Assembly (NCBI RefSeq): GCF_030408415.1 | Contig: NZ_CP046976.1 | Coordinates: 2,022,372-2,086,371 of the forward strand | Origin: Corynebacterium appendicis CIP 107643 | GTDB taxonomy: Bacteria; Actinomycetota; Actinomycetes; Mycobacteriales; Mycobacteriaceae | DNA: 64,000 nucleotides | Reading direction: 5' to 3' | In this document: piece after piece, positions 17,536-26,836 of the stretch | Position numbering within the stretch: the first letter of the stretch is position 1 | Layout: every line of letters begins with the position of its first letter | Made by a program: the position numbers and the translations under genes | Notes under the pieces: model-generated | Told to the model about the DNA's origin: nothing | The model's input: the letters and a program-made list of their open reading frames with translations, nothing else | Database searches by the model: none

Positions 17536-18822
17536 ATGACCAAGAACTCCCGCGTTGTTAGCGCAGCTGCAGCAGCAATGCTCAGCCTTGCCACTATCTC
17601 CCCGTCCGTCGCTGTTGCCCAGCCGCTTGAGGCACTGAACTTCCAGCTTCCAGAAGGCGCATCACTCACCGCTCCTCAGCTAAAAAGCCCGGTCACTGGC
17701 TCCAGCACCGGTGGAGTCCCGGCACAGCACGCGGGCGCGCCAGTCCCCACTCCCTTCAGCCCCGACTACCTCGCCGGCTACATCTCCGATGTCTCCCCGT
17801 ACTACGGCGGTATCTACTACCAGGTCAACCAGCTCTTCCCGTCTGTTCGCCGGAACCACCCGGAGATCATGCAGAAGAATCTCGACACCGCCGTTCAGAT
17901 CAACAACTACGCCTCTCCGGAGCGCATCGCCGATGCACAGGTCGACGCTCTCGCAGCTTCCGATAATCTCGTTGAAACCCTTTCTCCGGCCCTGGGCCAG
18001 GAATTCGGCAAGGCCGTCCGCGACGCACTGGAGGAAAACCGCCTTCCGAAGACCCAGTACCTGCTCGGCAACGGCTTCCTCGCCCGTGCAGGCGGAATCG
18101 CCAGCTCGACCGGCATCGAGAAGATTCTCTTCAACCAGGATCGCCCGTTCGTCGTCGCCCCTGACCGGATCAAGGAATACAATCTCTACGAAGACGACCT
18201 GTACGGTGAGAGCCCGGCATTCCCATCCGGCCACGCCAACCAGGCGACCTGGGTCACTTCGCTCCTCGCCTACATGGTTCCCGAAGTCGCTCCGCAGCTC
18301 CACTACCGCGGTGCACTCGCAGGCAACAGCCGCATCGTTCTCGGCGTGCACTACCCGCTCGACGTGATCGGTGGTCGCATGTCCGGCCAGGCAGCAGCCG
18401 CTGACCGCCTCAACGACCCGAAGATGCGTAACGCCATCGACCAGGCCGCCGCCGAACTTCGTGCCGAGGTCGAGTGGCGCACCGGCAAGTCCATTCCGGA
18501 ACTCGTCGCCACCGACACCCCGTTCATCTCCACCCAGGAGGCCGTCAAGCAGTACACCGAGTGGATGAACTACGGCTTCGACACTATCTACGACCCGAAT
18601 GCCGCTATGATCGTTCCGCAATCCGCACCGGTACTGATCTCGAACTCCTACCCGGGATCTGACTACGGAAAGCGCGCAGGCGTGCTGCACACCACTGCCG
18701 GAAAGGCCGGCAATCCGCTCGATTGGCAGGGCGAGGGTGGCTCTTGGCAGCGACTGAACCTGGCCAAGGCGACTGCCGAAGCCGGCACCATCAACCCGAA
18801 CGGCAGCCTCAAGCTCAAATAG
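17536..18822 (+). CDS. Secreted PAP2-family acid phosphatase
   Basis: The protein has 428 residues from the ATG at 17536. A Sec signal peptide (TKNSRVVSAAAAAMLSLAT, cleavage near AVAQP) leads to a PAP2 fold. The last two parts of the phosphatase signature are clear: PSGH in SPAFPSGHANQ at nt 18220-18231, and SRIVLGVHYPLDVIGG, giving SRxxxxxHxxxD. A DRPF segment about 30 residues before PSGH is the likely first part. It probably releases phosphate from external monoesters. It diverges from phoD. A strong terminator follows. Confidence 0.88.
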   Translation: MTKNSRVVSAAAAAMLSLATISPSVAVAQPLEALNFQLPEGASLTAPQLKSPVTGSSTGGVPAQHAGAPVPTPFSPDYLAGYISDVSPYYGGIYYQVNQLFPSVRRNHPEIMQKNLDTAVQINNYASPERIADAQVDALAASDNLVETLSPALGQEFGKAVRDALEENRLPKTQYLLGNGFLARAGGIASSTGIEKILFNQDRPFVVAPDRIKEYNLYEDDLYGESPAFPSGHANQATWVTSLLAYMVPEVAPQLHYRGALAGNSRIVLGVHYPLDVIGGRMSGQAAAADRLNDPKMRNAIDQAAAELRAEVEWRTGKSIPELVATDTPFISTQEAVKQYTEWMNYGFDTIYDPNAAMIVPQSAPVLISNSYPGSDYGKRAGVLHTTAGKAGNPLDWQGEGGSWQRLNLAKATAEAGTINPNGSLKLK

Positions 18823-18835
18823 CCTGACCAATTCC

Positions 18836-18873
18836 AAATCCTCCCTGACGCACTACAGCGTCTGGGAGGATTT
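18836..18873 (+). terminator. Rho-independent terminator of the PAP2 phosphatase gene
   Basis: AAATCCTCCC-T-GACGC pairs with GCGTC-T-GGGAGGATTT around a six-base loop, and the stem runs into TTTTGCTTTT. It starts 14 bases after the stop codon. Confidence 0.9.
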
Positions 18874-19416
18874 TGCTTTTGCAATCGTACGGTCGGTATG
18901 GATGTCTCGTATCTCAGGTGCTTAGCGATGGATCTCAATCACGCTCGGCAAGAATATTGCAGGTGAGTTCCCACCCCACAATTCCGCTTAATGGGACATC
19001 TCGGCAGCTAGATCCACACGGTAACTCTGAGCGAACCCCAGTGTGATATGAACTGTTCCCATTAGGTCGGGTGAGAAGTCAGCACTGGACACAGATGCAT
19101 TTCTCCCCAGTCGCGGACCTGCTCGACCGTGCGGTTTTTTCTCCCCGTGCCCACATCGCTGACATCGGTGTTGACCTCAGCGGCGATAACAGAAGCGGTC
19201 ACGACCGGGTACATGAGTAAATCATGAAAAAGTACTTCGAACGGCGGTACACAGCGACCACCTCCAGGAACGAGTCAAGGGCCTGAACCCGATGCAATAT
19301 CGGGATCAGACCCTTTAACCCCTAACGGCTTCGACCTGAACCAGTCCAGATTTCGGAGGCTAGTTCGCCTAGTCTCCGGGGGCTTCAGCTTGACGGTTCA
19401 GCCCGACCGGCAACTC
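18874..19416. other. Gene-free stretch with mobile-element debris
   Basis: No intact gene is visible over 540 bases. The right half carries the tail of an IS3-family transposase (separate entry). The left half has several stops in every frame and a base composition lower in GC than the flanking metabolic genes. Confidence 0.5.
19224..19318 (+). pseudogene. C-terminal tail of an IS3-family transposase
   Basis: From 19256 the reading is DHLQERVKGLNPMQYRDQTL and then a stop, which matches the common end of IS3-family OrfB (NTxRxQxxLKGLTPMQYR type). The part just upstream (KKYFERRY from 19224) is in another frame, so the remnant is also frameshifted. No catalytic integrase core and no second end are seen nearby. 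Confidence 0.7.
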
Positions 19417-21504
19417 TTACGAGTCGAGCAGCGCGGTAGCGTTCTTCAGTGCGCGGTCGCGGTTCGGGCGCGGGCGCTCAACAATCTGCGGGGCAGCAGC
19501 CTTCGGAATAGCGACGCGGAGGAGGGCCGGATCGGTGCGGCCGCTCAGGTCGTCGATGAACTTCAGGAAGTCGCCAAAGCCGCCGCGGTTGAGCACGCGT
19601 GCGTTGGTCCACTTGGTGCCATCCTCGCGGGTGCCAGACTCGTACCGAACGTGGGTGGCCAGGGCCGCAACGGTACCGATGACTGCACCGATGAGTGCCG
19701 GGACGAGAGCCACAGCGACGCCGAGGAGAGCACCGATGATGACACCCAAGACCGCCCCGTAAATCGCACCAAAAAGAACGCCGATTGGAATGGCGATCAG
19801 CGGAGCGATGATTGCGACCAAGATGGCGATCGGGATGAGCAGGAAGTTGAATGCCGATGCTGCGAGTGCAGCCACGGTGATCAGGATCGAGCTCACCACA
19901 CCGACCGCGAGTCCAGCTGCAGCACCCAGAGCCACACCCAGCAGGGCGAAAGCGATGACCGGCAACGGGAGAGTCAGCGGCAGGAAGACAGCGCCTGCGA
20001 GGGCTCCGGCGATTGCGCCGCGGGCGATCATGGCCAACAGGTTGCGCCCGTCGATGAACGCGATCATATAGAGGATGTTGTTGAAGCGGTTGGCCAAGTC
20101 CGCGAACGCGATACCGGTCGGCGTGGAGCCATAGAAGATCTCTCCCAGCATGTCCAATGCGCCCTTCAGCAGGGAACGCTCCCAGCCAGTGAAAGCGGCA
20201 TGAGTGAGGCGGCTTCCGATGATGTCGACAAGCAGCTGGAGCTGCTCGGAAAGAACCTCTGCGGCAATCGACGGGCTGTCTTCAAAGAGCGAGCTAGCGG
20301 CACCCGACAGCGCGTTAGTGAAGATCGAACCGGTTGCAATCAGAATCACTGGAACGAGCACGGGAACGAGAATCGGCAGAGCGAGTGCGATCGTCATGCC
20401 CAACAGGCCAGCGCCGATGATGAACGGCAGGGTCGGGAAAAGACCCAAGGTGAGCAGCTCAGCCACGATCGACAGCGGCAGAGCAAGAAGCGCAGCACCC
20501 AATGCAGCGAAGGGGGCCAAAACCAGAGCGACCGGAATCAGCAGCGGTGCAACGGCGATCGGGATTAGCAGGGCCTTTGCGATCTCCTTCGCGAAGTTCT
20601 TGGCGAACTCCTTCGCAAACTCCTTCAACAACTCCTTGCCAGTCTCTTTGCCGACCTTCTCAATGTCTTTCTCGAGCGCGCTCATCACGTCGCGGCCGAG
20701 AACAGCAGTCATGACCTTGACGACGGCACCAACTGGGTTAAGTAGAATGCCGACCGGGCCGCCGGCGACCTCAATCAGGTCTGCCACACCGCGGGCCGGG
20801 TTCACCGTGAAGGTGTCGATGACAGCAGCCACGCCTGCAGCTGCACGGTCAGAGCCGCGGAGTGCAGGATCAATACGCAGAATGGACTCGTTGTTGCCCT
20901 GCCATGCGGCGAACTCCGGGGAAGCTAGGGTGTCCTGAATAGCGCCCTGAACGTCGGCGACGATCGCACCGCTTTGGATGCTGTTTGTGAGAACGTCTAG
21001 ATCGAGATCAACAGCCGCACGGGTCGCCTCATTCGGCTCCTGATATGCAAGGAAGAACTGAGCCAGGGTGTTCCAGTCGTTCTCTGCATCCTTAGCGCGC
21101 AGGAAACGCGCCTCCAGGGATTGCACCGGGTACTCGCGCAGTGCGTTAGTGATTTGCTCAGCAGTCGGAGTCTGAACCGCGTACGGGGTGTAGACCGCAC
21201 CGATCGGAGCCTCAGTGGCATCGTCGCCGCCAGCGCTGTTGGTGCGAAGCAGGTTAGACGGTGCGATACCCGCGATGGACTGGGTGAAGTCATTCATCGA
21301 CTTCAGAGGCGAAAACGGTGCGGGCGCCTCAGTCGCCTGTCCGAGATCGGACAGAATCGTTTCGGGGTTCAGTTGGTCGATTTGTGCAGCGTCCGCAGCC
21401 GGAGCAAAAAGCAGAGCGCCGCTACCAATACCAAGGGAAGCGATGGCGTAACGACGCGCGCGGTCAGCCGACAGCGACGGTGTTGCGAGAGCAGATTGTG
21501 TCAT
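19417..21504 (-). CDS. Large exported protein with glycine-zipper hydrophobic core, unknown function
   Basis: The protein has 695 residues from the ATG at 21504. An N-terminal signal (RRYAIASLGIGSGALLFAPA, then ADAAQ) suggests export. Residues to about 290 are soluble-looking. A lysine-rich amphipathic stretch follows with repeats of KEFAKE/KNFAKE type, then two long hydrophobic blocks dense in Gly, Ala, Ile and Leu with many GxxxG spacings (for example FGAIYGAVLGVIIGALLGVA). The last 80 residues are polar. I do not recognise a family. The composition suggests a membrane-inserting or pore-like protein of the corynebacterial envelope, but that is inference. The upstream region is AT-rich. Confidence 0.75.
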   Translation of the reverse strand: MTQSALATPSLSADRARRYAIASLGIGSGALLFAPAADAAQIDQLNPETILSDLGQATEAPAPFSPLKSMNDFTQSIAGIAPSNLLRTNSAGGDDATEAPIGAVYTPYAVQTPTAEQITNALREYPVQSLEARFLRAKDAENDWNTLAQFFLAYQEPNEATRAAVDLDLDVLTNSIQSGAIVADVQGAIQDTLASPEFAAWQGNNESILRIDPALRGSDRAAAGVAAVIDTFTVNPARGVADLIEVAGGPVGILLNPVGAVVKVMTAVLGRDVMSALEKDIEKVGKETGKELLKEFAKEFAKNFAKEIAKALLIPIAVAPLLIPVALVLAPFAALGAALLALPLSIVAELLTLGLFPTLPFIIGAGLLGMTIALALPILVPVLVPVILIATGSIFTNALSGAASSLFEDSPSIAAEVLSEQLQLLVDIIGSRLTHAAFTGWERSLLKGALDMLGEIFYGSTPTGIAFADLANRFNNILYMIAFIDGRNLLAMIARGAIAGALAGAVFLPLTLPLPVIAFALLGVALGAAAGLAVGVVSSILITVAALAASAFNFLLIPIAILVAIIAPLIAIPIGVLFGAIYGAVLGVIIGALLGVAVALVPALIGAVIGTVAALATHVRYESGTREDGTKWTNARVLNRGGFGDFLKFIDDLSGRTDPALLRVAIPKAAAPQIVERPRPNRDRALKNATALLDS

Positions 21505-21681
21505 GACGATTCCTGCCTGATAGATAATGATGGATATCTTAAGAAAACCGTAGAATTGCGGTCTTAGCAAATGATCAATTCGTTAATTAATCCAGGTAAA
21601 CAGCAGTTCAATAGATTGAATAATGCTTAACCGTTCGTTAATTTCAACGCCATTTTTACGTATTCCATACGCAATACAGGG

Positions 21682-22470
21682 TTAGGCTTTGGCTGGGCGT
21701 GGCGGCTTGTTTCGCCTGTCGATCAACCCGATCGGCAGACATTCTCCAGGACCGACCGCGGTGACCCCGCGGTGCACGACGGCAGATTCGACGATGTCTT
21801 GGGCCAATTCCAAACCAGAGTCCTTCAACATGTCCCCATACGTGCTCACAGTCGCACGCAAGACCCACCGCGGTCCGTCCACTCCGATCACTTCGACTTG
21901 TTGGTTCGGGTACCGGGCACTGACTCCTATACCCCACGGAGTTTCACGAAGACTGAGCTCGGCATTGTCAGCGAGAAGTTGGAGATACGAATATTCCCAA
22001 CCCGAACTTTGCCACAATTTCTCGGTACGGGGAGCGGCGAAGACGCTCAGCGAGATCCACGTCTCCTGGCCGGTGAAACCTTCAGGCACCAACACGTGCA
22101 GGACATCAGGCTCCGCATCGGAGCCCGTTGACTTCTCGTCCCCGCCTTTCACTAGATCCGTAGGTTTATCGCCCCGCTCCTCGCGGGAGGCGGGTTCATC
22201 TCCTTCGCCGGTGATGTCTTCTTCTACTTCCTCAAATACGGAAATGCCCTGGGGAGCATAAAAGGCCAGCGACGTGGTCCAAACGTGTAGCGAGTCAATC
22301 GCATGGCGGCGGCCGCGCGGCCGCTCCGGCCGATACTTAAGCTCTTCAAAGAAGTCGGGGCCCACTTGTGAGCTATCGAGAGGCCCAAAATCACGTTGAG
22401 AAGGTAGAGAAGAGGCGATCTCCTTAGCCCTAACTCGGATTTCGTCCGGGATCTGCAGAGACTCTTCCAT
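21682..22470 (-). CDS. DUF3710-like protein
   Basis: The protein has 262 residues. The second half shows the DUF3710 pattern: SVFAAPRTEKLW, then VIGVDGPRWVLRATVS, then ESAVVHRGVTAVGPGECLPI. The first half has FGPLDSSQV and an acidic insertion of about 50 residues (Glu, Asp, Ser). The role of DUF3710 is unknown to me; other members sit in actinobacterial housekeeping regions, so this looks like a diverged paralogue. It diverges from the three-gene unknown operon at 22561. Gene 19417-21504 lies behind it in the same direction after about 177 bases. Confidence 0.75.
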   Translation of the reverse strand: MEESLQIPDEIRVRAKEIASSLPSQRDFGPLDSSQVGPDFFEELKYRPERPRGRRHAIDSLHVWTTSLAFYAPQGISVFEEVEEDITGEGDEPASREERGDKPTDLVKGGDEKSTGSDAEPDVLHVLVPEGFTGQETWISLSVFAAPRTEKLWQSSGWEYSYLQLLADNAELSLRETPWGIGVSARYPNQQVEVIGVDGPRWVLRATVSTYGDMLKDSGLELAQDIVESAVVHRGVTAVGPGECLPIGLIDRRNKPPRPAKA

Positions 22471-22560
22471 GATCTTTTCCTTAAACCGAATCAGGCGAAA
22501 TATCGCTTTGGAGGCATCAGTGATTACACAACTGCCGAAAGACTACTCGCCCCAAATGCC

Positions 22561-23292
22561 TTGAATGATGACGTATTGTATGGTTCATCAAGGTTCAACG
22601 TCACTATAGATGGGTACGGGTCGAATATGGACGAGAACGGCACTGCCAGCAAAAACGCTAACGATTATCTGACTCGAGTGCTCGGCGAGAATCACAACGA
22701 CGTCCTTACCGTCTCGAACCGGCTTTCGCACGGCACCACGATCGCCTGCATCGAAAACAAGTTCCGCGATTTCGGTGGACCAGCAGCAGTCCGCTCAATC
22801 ATTGAGGAGAATGTTGCGGCAGCCCGCCTCAAGCGCGCAGAGAAGACGGTGCCCGCCATCCTGCAGGAGTGGAGGCGCGCGAACTCTGACAACGAGGATG
22901 CCTCTGCCGATTTCTCTAGCCCATCGGGCGGTGGCCTCGCCGACATGCTGGGTTCACTGTTCGGCGGTTTTGATCCCGCCGGTACCGGCAGCCGAGACGC
23001 CTCCGAGAGCCTGTCCCAGATCCAAAAACTCCGCACTCTCCGCAGCGAGATCGACAATGCCTCGAACGATTACGAGCGCGACATCCGCCAGCGTGAGTAC
23101 GACAAAGCTGCCAAAGCCTTCAACGACAACGCAATGAGAGACATTCGCGCCAAGGCCGAAGTAGGAGATGCCTGGGCAATTGCCGCCACCATCGTCTCCC
23201 TCGGGCCAAACGCCGTCAGCGAATACGACAGCACCGAGTACAAGGCCATCTATGACGCACTTCTGGGCACCCCCAACGAGTCCGTCCGGTAG
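22561..23292 (+). CDS. Hypothetical protein, first of a three-gene unknown operon
   Basis: The protein has 243 residues with the TTG at 22561 as start. The frame is open further upstream to before 22471 without an ATG, GTG or TTG, and the upstream translation (SDYTTAERLLAPNA) looks protein-like. The true start is therefore uncertain; the ATG at 22627 is the alternative. The protein is hydrophilic and mostly helical, with a central Gly-rich patch (PSGGGLADMLGSLFGGFDP) and a charged coiled stretch after it. There is no signal peptide or membrane segment. The next gene follows after 19 bases. No family recognised. Confidence 0.6.
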   Translation: MNDDVLYGSSRFNVTIDGYGSNMDENGTASKNANDYLTRVLGENHNDVLTVSNRLSHGTTIACIENKFRDFGGPAAVRSIIEENVAAARLKRAEKTVPAILQEWRRANSDNEDASADFSSPSGGGLADMLGSLFGGFDPAGTGSRDASESLSQIQKLRTLRSEIDNASNDYERDIRQREYDKAAKAFNDNAMRDIRAKAEVGDAWAIAATIVSLGPNAVSEYDSTEYKAIYDALLGTPNESVR

Positions 23293-23311
23293 AAAGCAGA
23301 AAAGATAGACA

Positions 23312-23896
23312 ATGAAGAGTAACTATCTTCGTAACGACGGGAACCTGTCGGAATCGCTGATGTCAGCCCGAGACGAAGATGTGGACTGGTACGACCACCA
23401 GCGAACTGTCGAGGAACTCGAAGAACAGGTCACCAGCACGAGGAAGAAGCGTCCCTGGTACTCGCTGCTGACAGGCTCACCGGCAGATGAAACTGAGGAC
23501 AACCACTGGTTCTCGCGGTCGCGGCCGACACAGGATCAAGCTGACCGCGTCAACGAGATGTCGAGTCTTCCCAACGAACGTAGCGGGTGGAGCCGACATG
23601 CGATCAGCTTCGGCACGACCGTTCTCTCCGTGACTCTTTTCGCAACACTCGCGTTAACACCCGTCGCGCAGGGCGGCTGGTCTCTGCAGCCAAGCGGCAC
23701 GATGATCGCGGCATACGCGGTCGCGCTAGTCGGTCTAACTGTCGCACTGCACACGATTTTCACGCGTCGGTCGCTGGAGCGAGGCTACCGTCCCTGGCTG
23801 GGTGCCAGCATCGTTTCCCTCATTCTTCTCTTGGGCGTGACCAGCCTCGCTCTCTACTTGGCATCTGCGCTCGGGCATGCAACTAACGTCACCTAG
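23312..23896 (+). CDS. Hypothetical membrane protein with three C-terminal TM segments
   Basis: The protein has 194 residues. The first 105 are charged and cytoplasmic-looking with an acidic coiled segment (RTVEELEEQVTSTRKKR). Three membrane segments follow at about 107-128, 137-157 and 168-190. The gene lies 19 bases after the previous gene and nine bases before the next, so all three are almost certainly co-transcribed. No family recognised. It may anchor or recruit the two other products. Confidence 0.7.
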   Translation: MKSNYLRNDGNLSESLMSARDEDVDWYDHQRTVEELEEQVTSTRKKRPWYSLLTGSPADETEDNHWFSRSRPTQDQADRVNEMSSLPNERSGWSRHAISFGTTVLSVTLFATLALTPVAQGGWSLQPSGTMIAAYAVALVGLTVALHTIFTRRSLERGYRPWLGASIVSLILLLGVTSLALYLASALGHATNVT

Positions 23897-23904
23897 GAGC
23901 CGTT

Positions 23905-25479
23905 TTGAACCGGGATTGGCGCTTGATTGGCGGCTTGGCGGCCGCCGGCACAGCTTTGGGTTTGGTCGGATACACCGCGTTCAACGCAGCGCAGTCGGGC
24001 CACATCCTCGTGACGGAGGATGCCGCCGACATGGCCGACAAGAGTATTTCGTATCCCGCCGTCGATTTCTACCGCGGCGTGTGCGGAGAGTTGAACCGGG
24101 TGATCGGAGCTCCTTCGCACATCATCGACGCGGCTGAAGCATCGATCGGGGCGGATTCGGACTTGATTGCGGCGAAATACAGCAAGGCTTTGAGCCTGAC
24201 TCAAAAGGACTTGATCACGGCGCGCGAGAAGCTCACCGACGTCAACGCACACGCTCCCAAAATCACAGCCGTCAATGCGACGAGCGCAGATTACGCGGGA
24301 GCTCTCAGTCCCGTTATCGACGGATTGGAACGTTCGGAATTGACGGTGAATGGCCTTATCCAGGATCCCCGCTGGCAGGACGAGACTCCCCGCGCTCTTA
24401 ACGACGCTGCCAGCGAGTCCTTGACAGCTGTCAACGACATCGTCCGAGGCATTATCGACGAGTTCGCGACTCTCCAAGATCGAGCTCCGGTGTTTTCAAC
24501 GAGCACTGCCGAAGCCATTCAGGGCTCGACCGACTGCGCCCAGCTCATGGGTAGCGAGTTCCAGGAGGAAGGCGACCAAGACATCGTGGTCGAGGGCATC
24601 GTCGATCTGAGGCGCATTGAGTTCGAGTCGCATCTCGTCACTGTGTCGTCCGTGGAGCGCTTGGGCATCCTCCAGGATGTCTCGGCGAGCGACATCGGAA
24701 CAGCGAGCGATTTTGTTTCCGAGTCGCTGAAGCAGACATCTTCCAAGTCCAAGGAGAGCGCCGACGCGCTAGAAAATTGGGAGAATCCGTATAGGCCCAA
24801 GACCCGCGAGTTCCGTGTCACCCGCGATGCGGCCGACCTTATCAGCTCGTCGCCCGCCGTGTATCAATCGCTCGCCGAGGTCGCAGACCGCTACGCCGGC
24901 AAGTTTGACCAAGTCGGCCCCGAGGACGTCGACTATTTCGAGAGCCTCATGCAGGAGCTAGGGGACGAACTGCGCCAAGTCCAGGTTGATGAAGCACGTG
25001 CCCACCTCCGGTTCAGTGCCAAGGCCCCGAATCCCACTGCCGCTACCGCTGAAGCTGTCACGGCCATCGATGTTGGCTCGAAGACGCAAAGCGAGGTGGT
25101 CGACCGCTACAACGCTGTGGCCAACGCATACAAGCAACTCTCAGAAAGTTTCAACGCGTTGCCAAACGCGGCCGATCTCAGCGAGCTATCCTCTATTTCT
25201 TCCCAGATCGTCGCGCAGACCGACGAGCTTGCGCCAAGCGTGCAGTTCGATGCCGAGTTCAGCGGAGCGCTAGCCAATTTTGGCGACGCAGCCACTGCCG
25301 TAGTCGTGTCCGTCAATCAGACGGGCGCTTCACCGAGCGAGGCGACAATGTCCCACCTCGGTGATGTGTGGACACACGTGAACTCCGCCACCTTCGCATC
25401 CCTCGCGTCCAACTGGGACCGCAGCAACCAGAGTACCCGGGAGGCGATCGTGGAAGGGCGGCGCGAACGCACTTCGTAG
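23905..25479 (+). CDS. Hypothetical membrane-anchored helical protein
   Basis: The protein has 524 residues and starts at TTG 23905, supported by AGGAG at 23895-23899 with a five-base spacer. One N-terminal hydrophobic segment (LIGGLAAAGTALGLVGYTAF) anchors or exports it. The remainder is rich in Ala, Ser, Asp and Glu, lacks long hydrophobic runs and is predicted by eye to be mostly helical, like a large extracytoplasmic coiled domain. No enzyme motif is visible. It ends the three-gene operon and converges on purA. Confidence 0.7.
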   Translation: MNRDWRLIGGLAAAGTALGLVGYTAFNAAQSGHILVTEDAADMADKSISYPAVDFYRGVCGELNRVIGAPSHIIDAAEASIGADSDLIAAKYSKALSLTQKDLITAREKLTDVNAHAPKITAVNATSADYAGALSPVIDGLERSELTVNGLIQDPRWQDETPRALNDAASESLTAVNDIVRGIIDEFATLQDRAPVFSTSTAEAIQGSTDCAQLMGSEFQEEGDQDIVVEGIVDLRRIEFESHLVTVSSVERLGILQDVSASDIGTASDFVSESLKQTSSKSKESADALENWENPYRPKTREFRVTRDAADLISSSPAVYQSLAEVADRYAGKFDQVGPEDVDYFESLMQELGDELRQVQVDEARAHLRFSAKAPNPTAATAEAVTAIDVGSKTQSEVVDRYNAVANAYKQLSESFNALPNAADLSELSSISSQIVAQTDELAPSVQFDAEFSGALANFGDAATAVVVSVNQTGASPSEATMSHLGDVWTHVNSATFASLASNWDRSNQSTREAIVEGRRERTS

Positions 25480-25549
25480 TTAGCGCACCACTTGGCGGGC
25501 ACGTCTAAGACCAGCGCTGCCACCCGCCATTCCGGGGACCGATCTGGCT

Positions 25550-26836
25550 TTAAGGCAGCAGGCCTTTCCGAACGATGGTTTGGGCGCGGCCGGGCCCGAC
25601 ACCGATGTAGGAGATGGGGGCGCCGGAGAGCTCCTCGAGACGCAGGACGTAGTCCTGGGCGCGCTGAGGAAGTTCGTCGAAGGTGGTGCAGCCGGTGATG
25701 TCTTCGTCCCAGGCTGGCATGGTCTCGAAGATCGGCTCGGCGTGGTGGAACTGGGACTGGGTGAGCGGCATTTCGTCGAAACGTTCGCCGTCGATGTCGT
25801 ACGCGACGCAAATGGGGATCTCGCCGATTCCGGTGAGCACATCCAGCTTGGTCAGGAAGTAGTCGGTGAAGCCGTTGACGCGCGCGGCGTAGCGGGCGAT
25901 CACGGAGTCGTACCAGCCGCAGCGGCGCTTGCGGCCGGTGTTCACGCCGACCTCGCCGCCAGTCTCCTGGAGGTAGTCGCCCCACTTGTCAAAAAGCTCG
26001 GTCGGGAACGGACCCGCGCCCACGCGGGTGGTATACGCCTTGACGATGCCCAGGGACGCCGTGATTTTCGTCGGGCCAATGCCGGAACCGACGCAGGCAC
26101 CACCGGACGTCGGGTTCGAGGAGGTGACGAACGGGTAGGTGCCGTGATCGACATCCAGCATGGTGGCCTGGCCGCCCTCCATGAGGACGTGCTCGCCACT
26201 GTCGAGTGCGGCATTGAGCACCTGCTCCGCGTCGATGACCATCGGCTTAACGCGGTCGGCGTAACCGAGGAAATAGTCCATGATCTCCTCGACCTCAATC
26301 GCCTTGCGGTTGTACATCTTCACCAGCATTTGGTTCTTGACGTCCAAGGCGGACTCAATCTTCTGGCGGAGGATGGATTCGTCGAACAGGTCTTGCACGC
26401 GGATTCCCACACGCGCGACCTTGTCTGCGTACGTCGGGCCGATGCCGCGGCCGGTGGTGCCGATCGCGCGCTTACCCAAGAAGCGCTCCTGCACACGGTC
26501 CAACGTCTGGTGGTACGGGGTGACCAGGTGGGCGTTGGAGCTGATGCGCAGGCGCGAAGCGTTCGCGCCGCGGGCCTCCAGGCCGTCGATCTCCTCGAAG
26601 AGGGCCTCTAGGTTTATGACAACACCGTTGCCGAGCACCGGGGTAGCGTTCTCGCTGAGCACGCCGGCAGGAAGGAGCTTCAGCTCGTACTTCTCGCCGC
26701 CGACGACCACCGTATGGCCGGCGTTGTTGCCGCCGTTCGGCTTCACCACATAATCGACTTTGCCGCCGAGAATGTCCGTGGCCTTTCCCTTGCCCTCGTC
26801 GCCCCACTGGGCACCGACAATGATGATGGCCGCCAT
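25550..26836 (-). CDS. purA: Adenylosuccinate synthetase
   Basis: This 428-residue enzyme joins IMP and aspartate with GTP, the first committed step to AMP. The N-terminal GTP loop [11 protein letters not shown] starts at about residue 8. [15 protein letters not shown], the glycine-rich GSGIGPTK and the C-terminal guanine site are all present. An upstream start at 26863 is possible, but ATG 26836 opens the conserved first strand ([17 protein letters not shown]). It is monocistronic, converging with the unknown operon. Confidence 0.97.
   Translation of the reverse strand: MAAIIIVGAQWGDEGKGKATDILGGKVDYVVKPNGGNNAGHTVVVGGEKYELKLLPAGVLSENATPVLGNGVVINLEALFEEIDGLEARGANASRLRISSNAHLVTPYHQTLDRVQERFLGKRAIGTTGRGIGPTYADKVARVGIRVQDLFDESILRQKIESALDVKNQMLVKMYNRKAIEVEEIMDYFLGYADRVKPMVIDAEQVLNAALDSGEHVLMEGGQATMLDVDHGTYPFVTSSNPTSGGACVGSGIGPTKITASLGIVKAYTTRVGAGPFPTELFDKWGDYLQETGGEVGVNTGRKRRCGWYDSVIARYAARVNGFTDYFLTKLDVLTGIGEIPICVAYDIDGERFDEMPLTQSQFHHAEPIFETMPAWDEDITGCTTFDELPQRAQDYVLRLEELSGAPISYIGVGPGRAQTIVRKGLLP

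Noticed and set aside
19390..20568. Long plus-strand frame opposite the glycine-zipper gene
   Set aside because: Its translation is a polar, Asp/Glu/Gln/Arg-rich string without domains, mirrored from the Ala/Gly/Ile-rich gene on the other strand, and it has no start signal.
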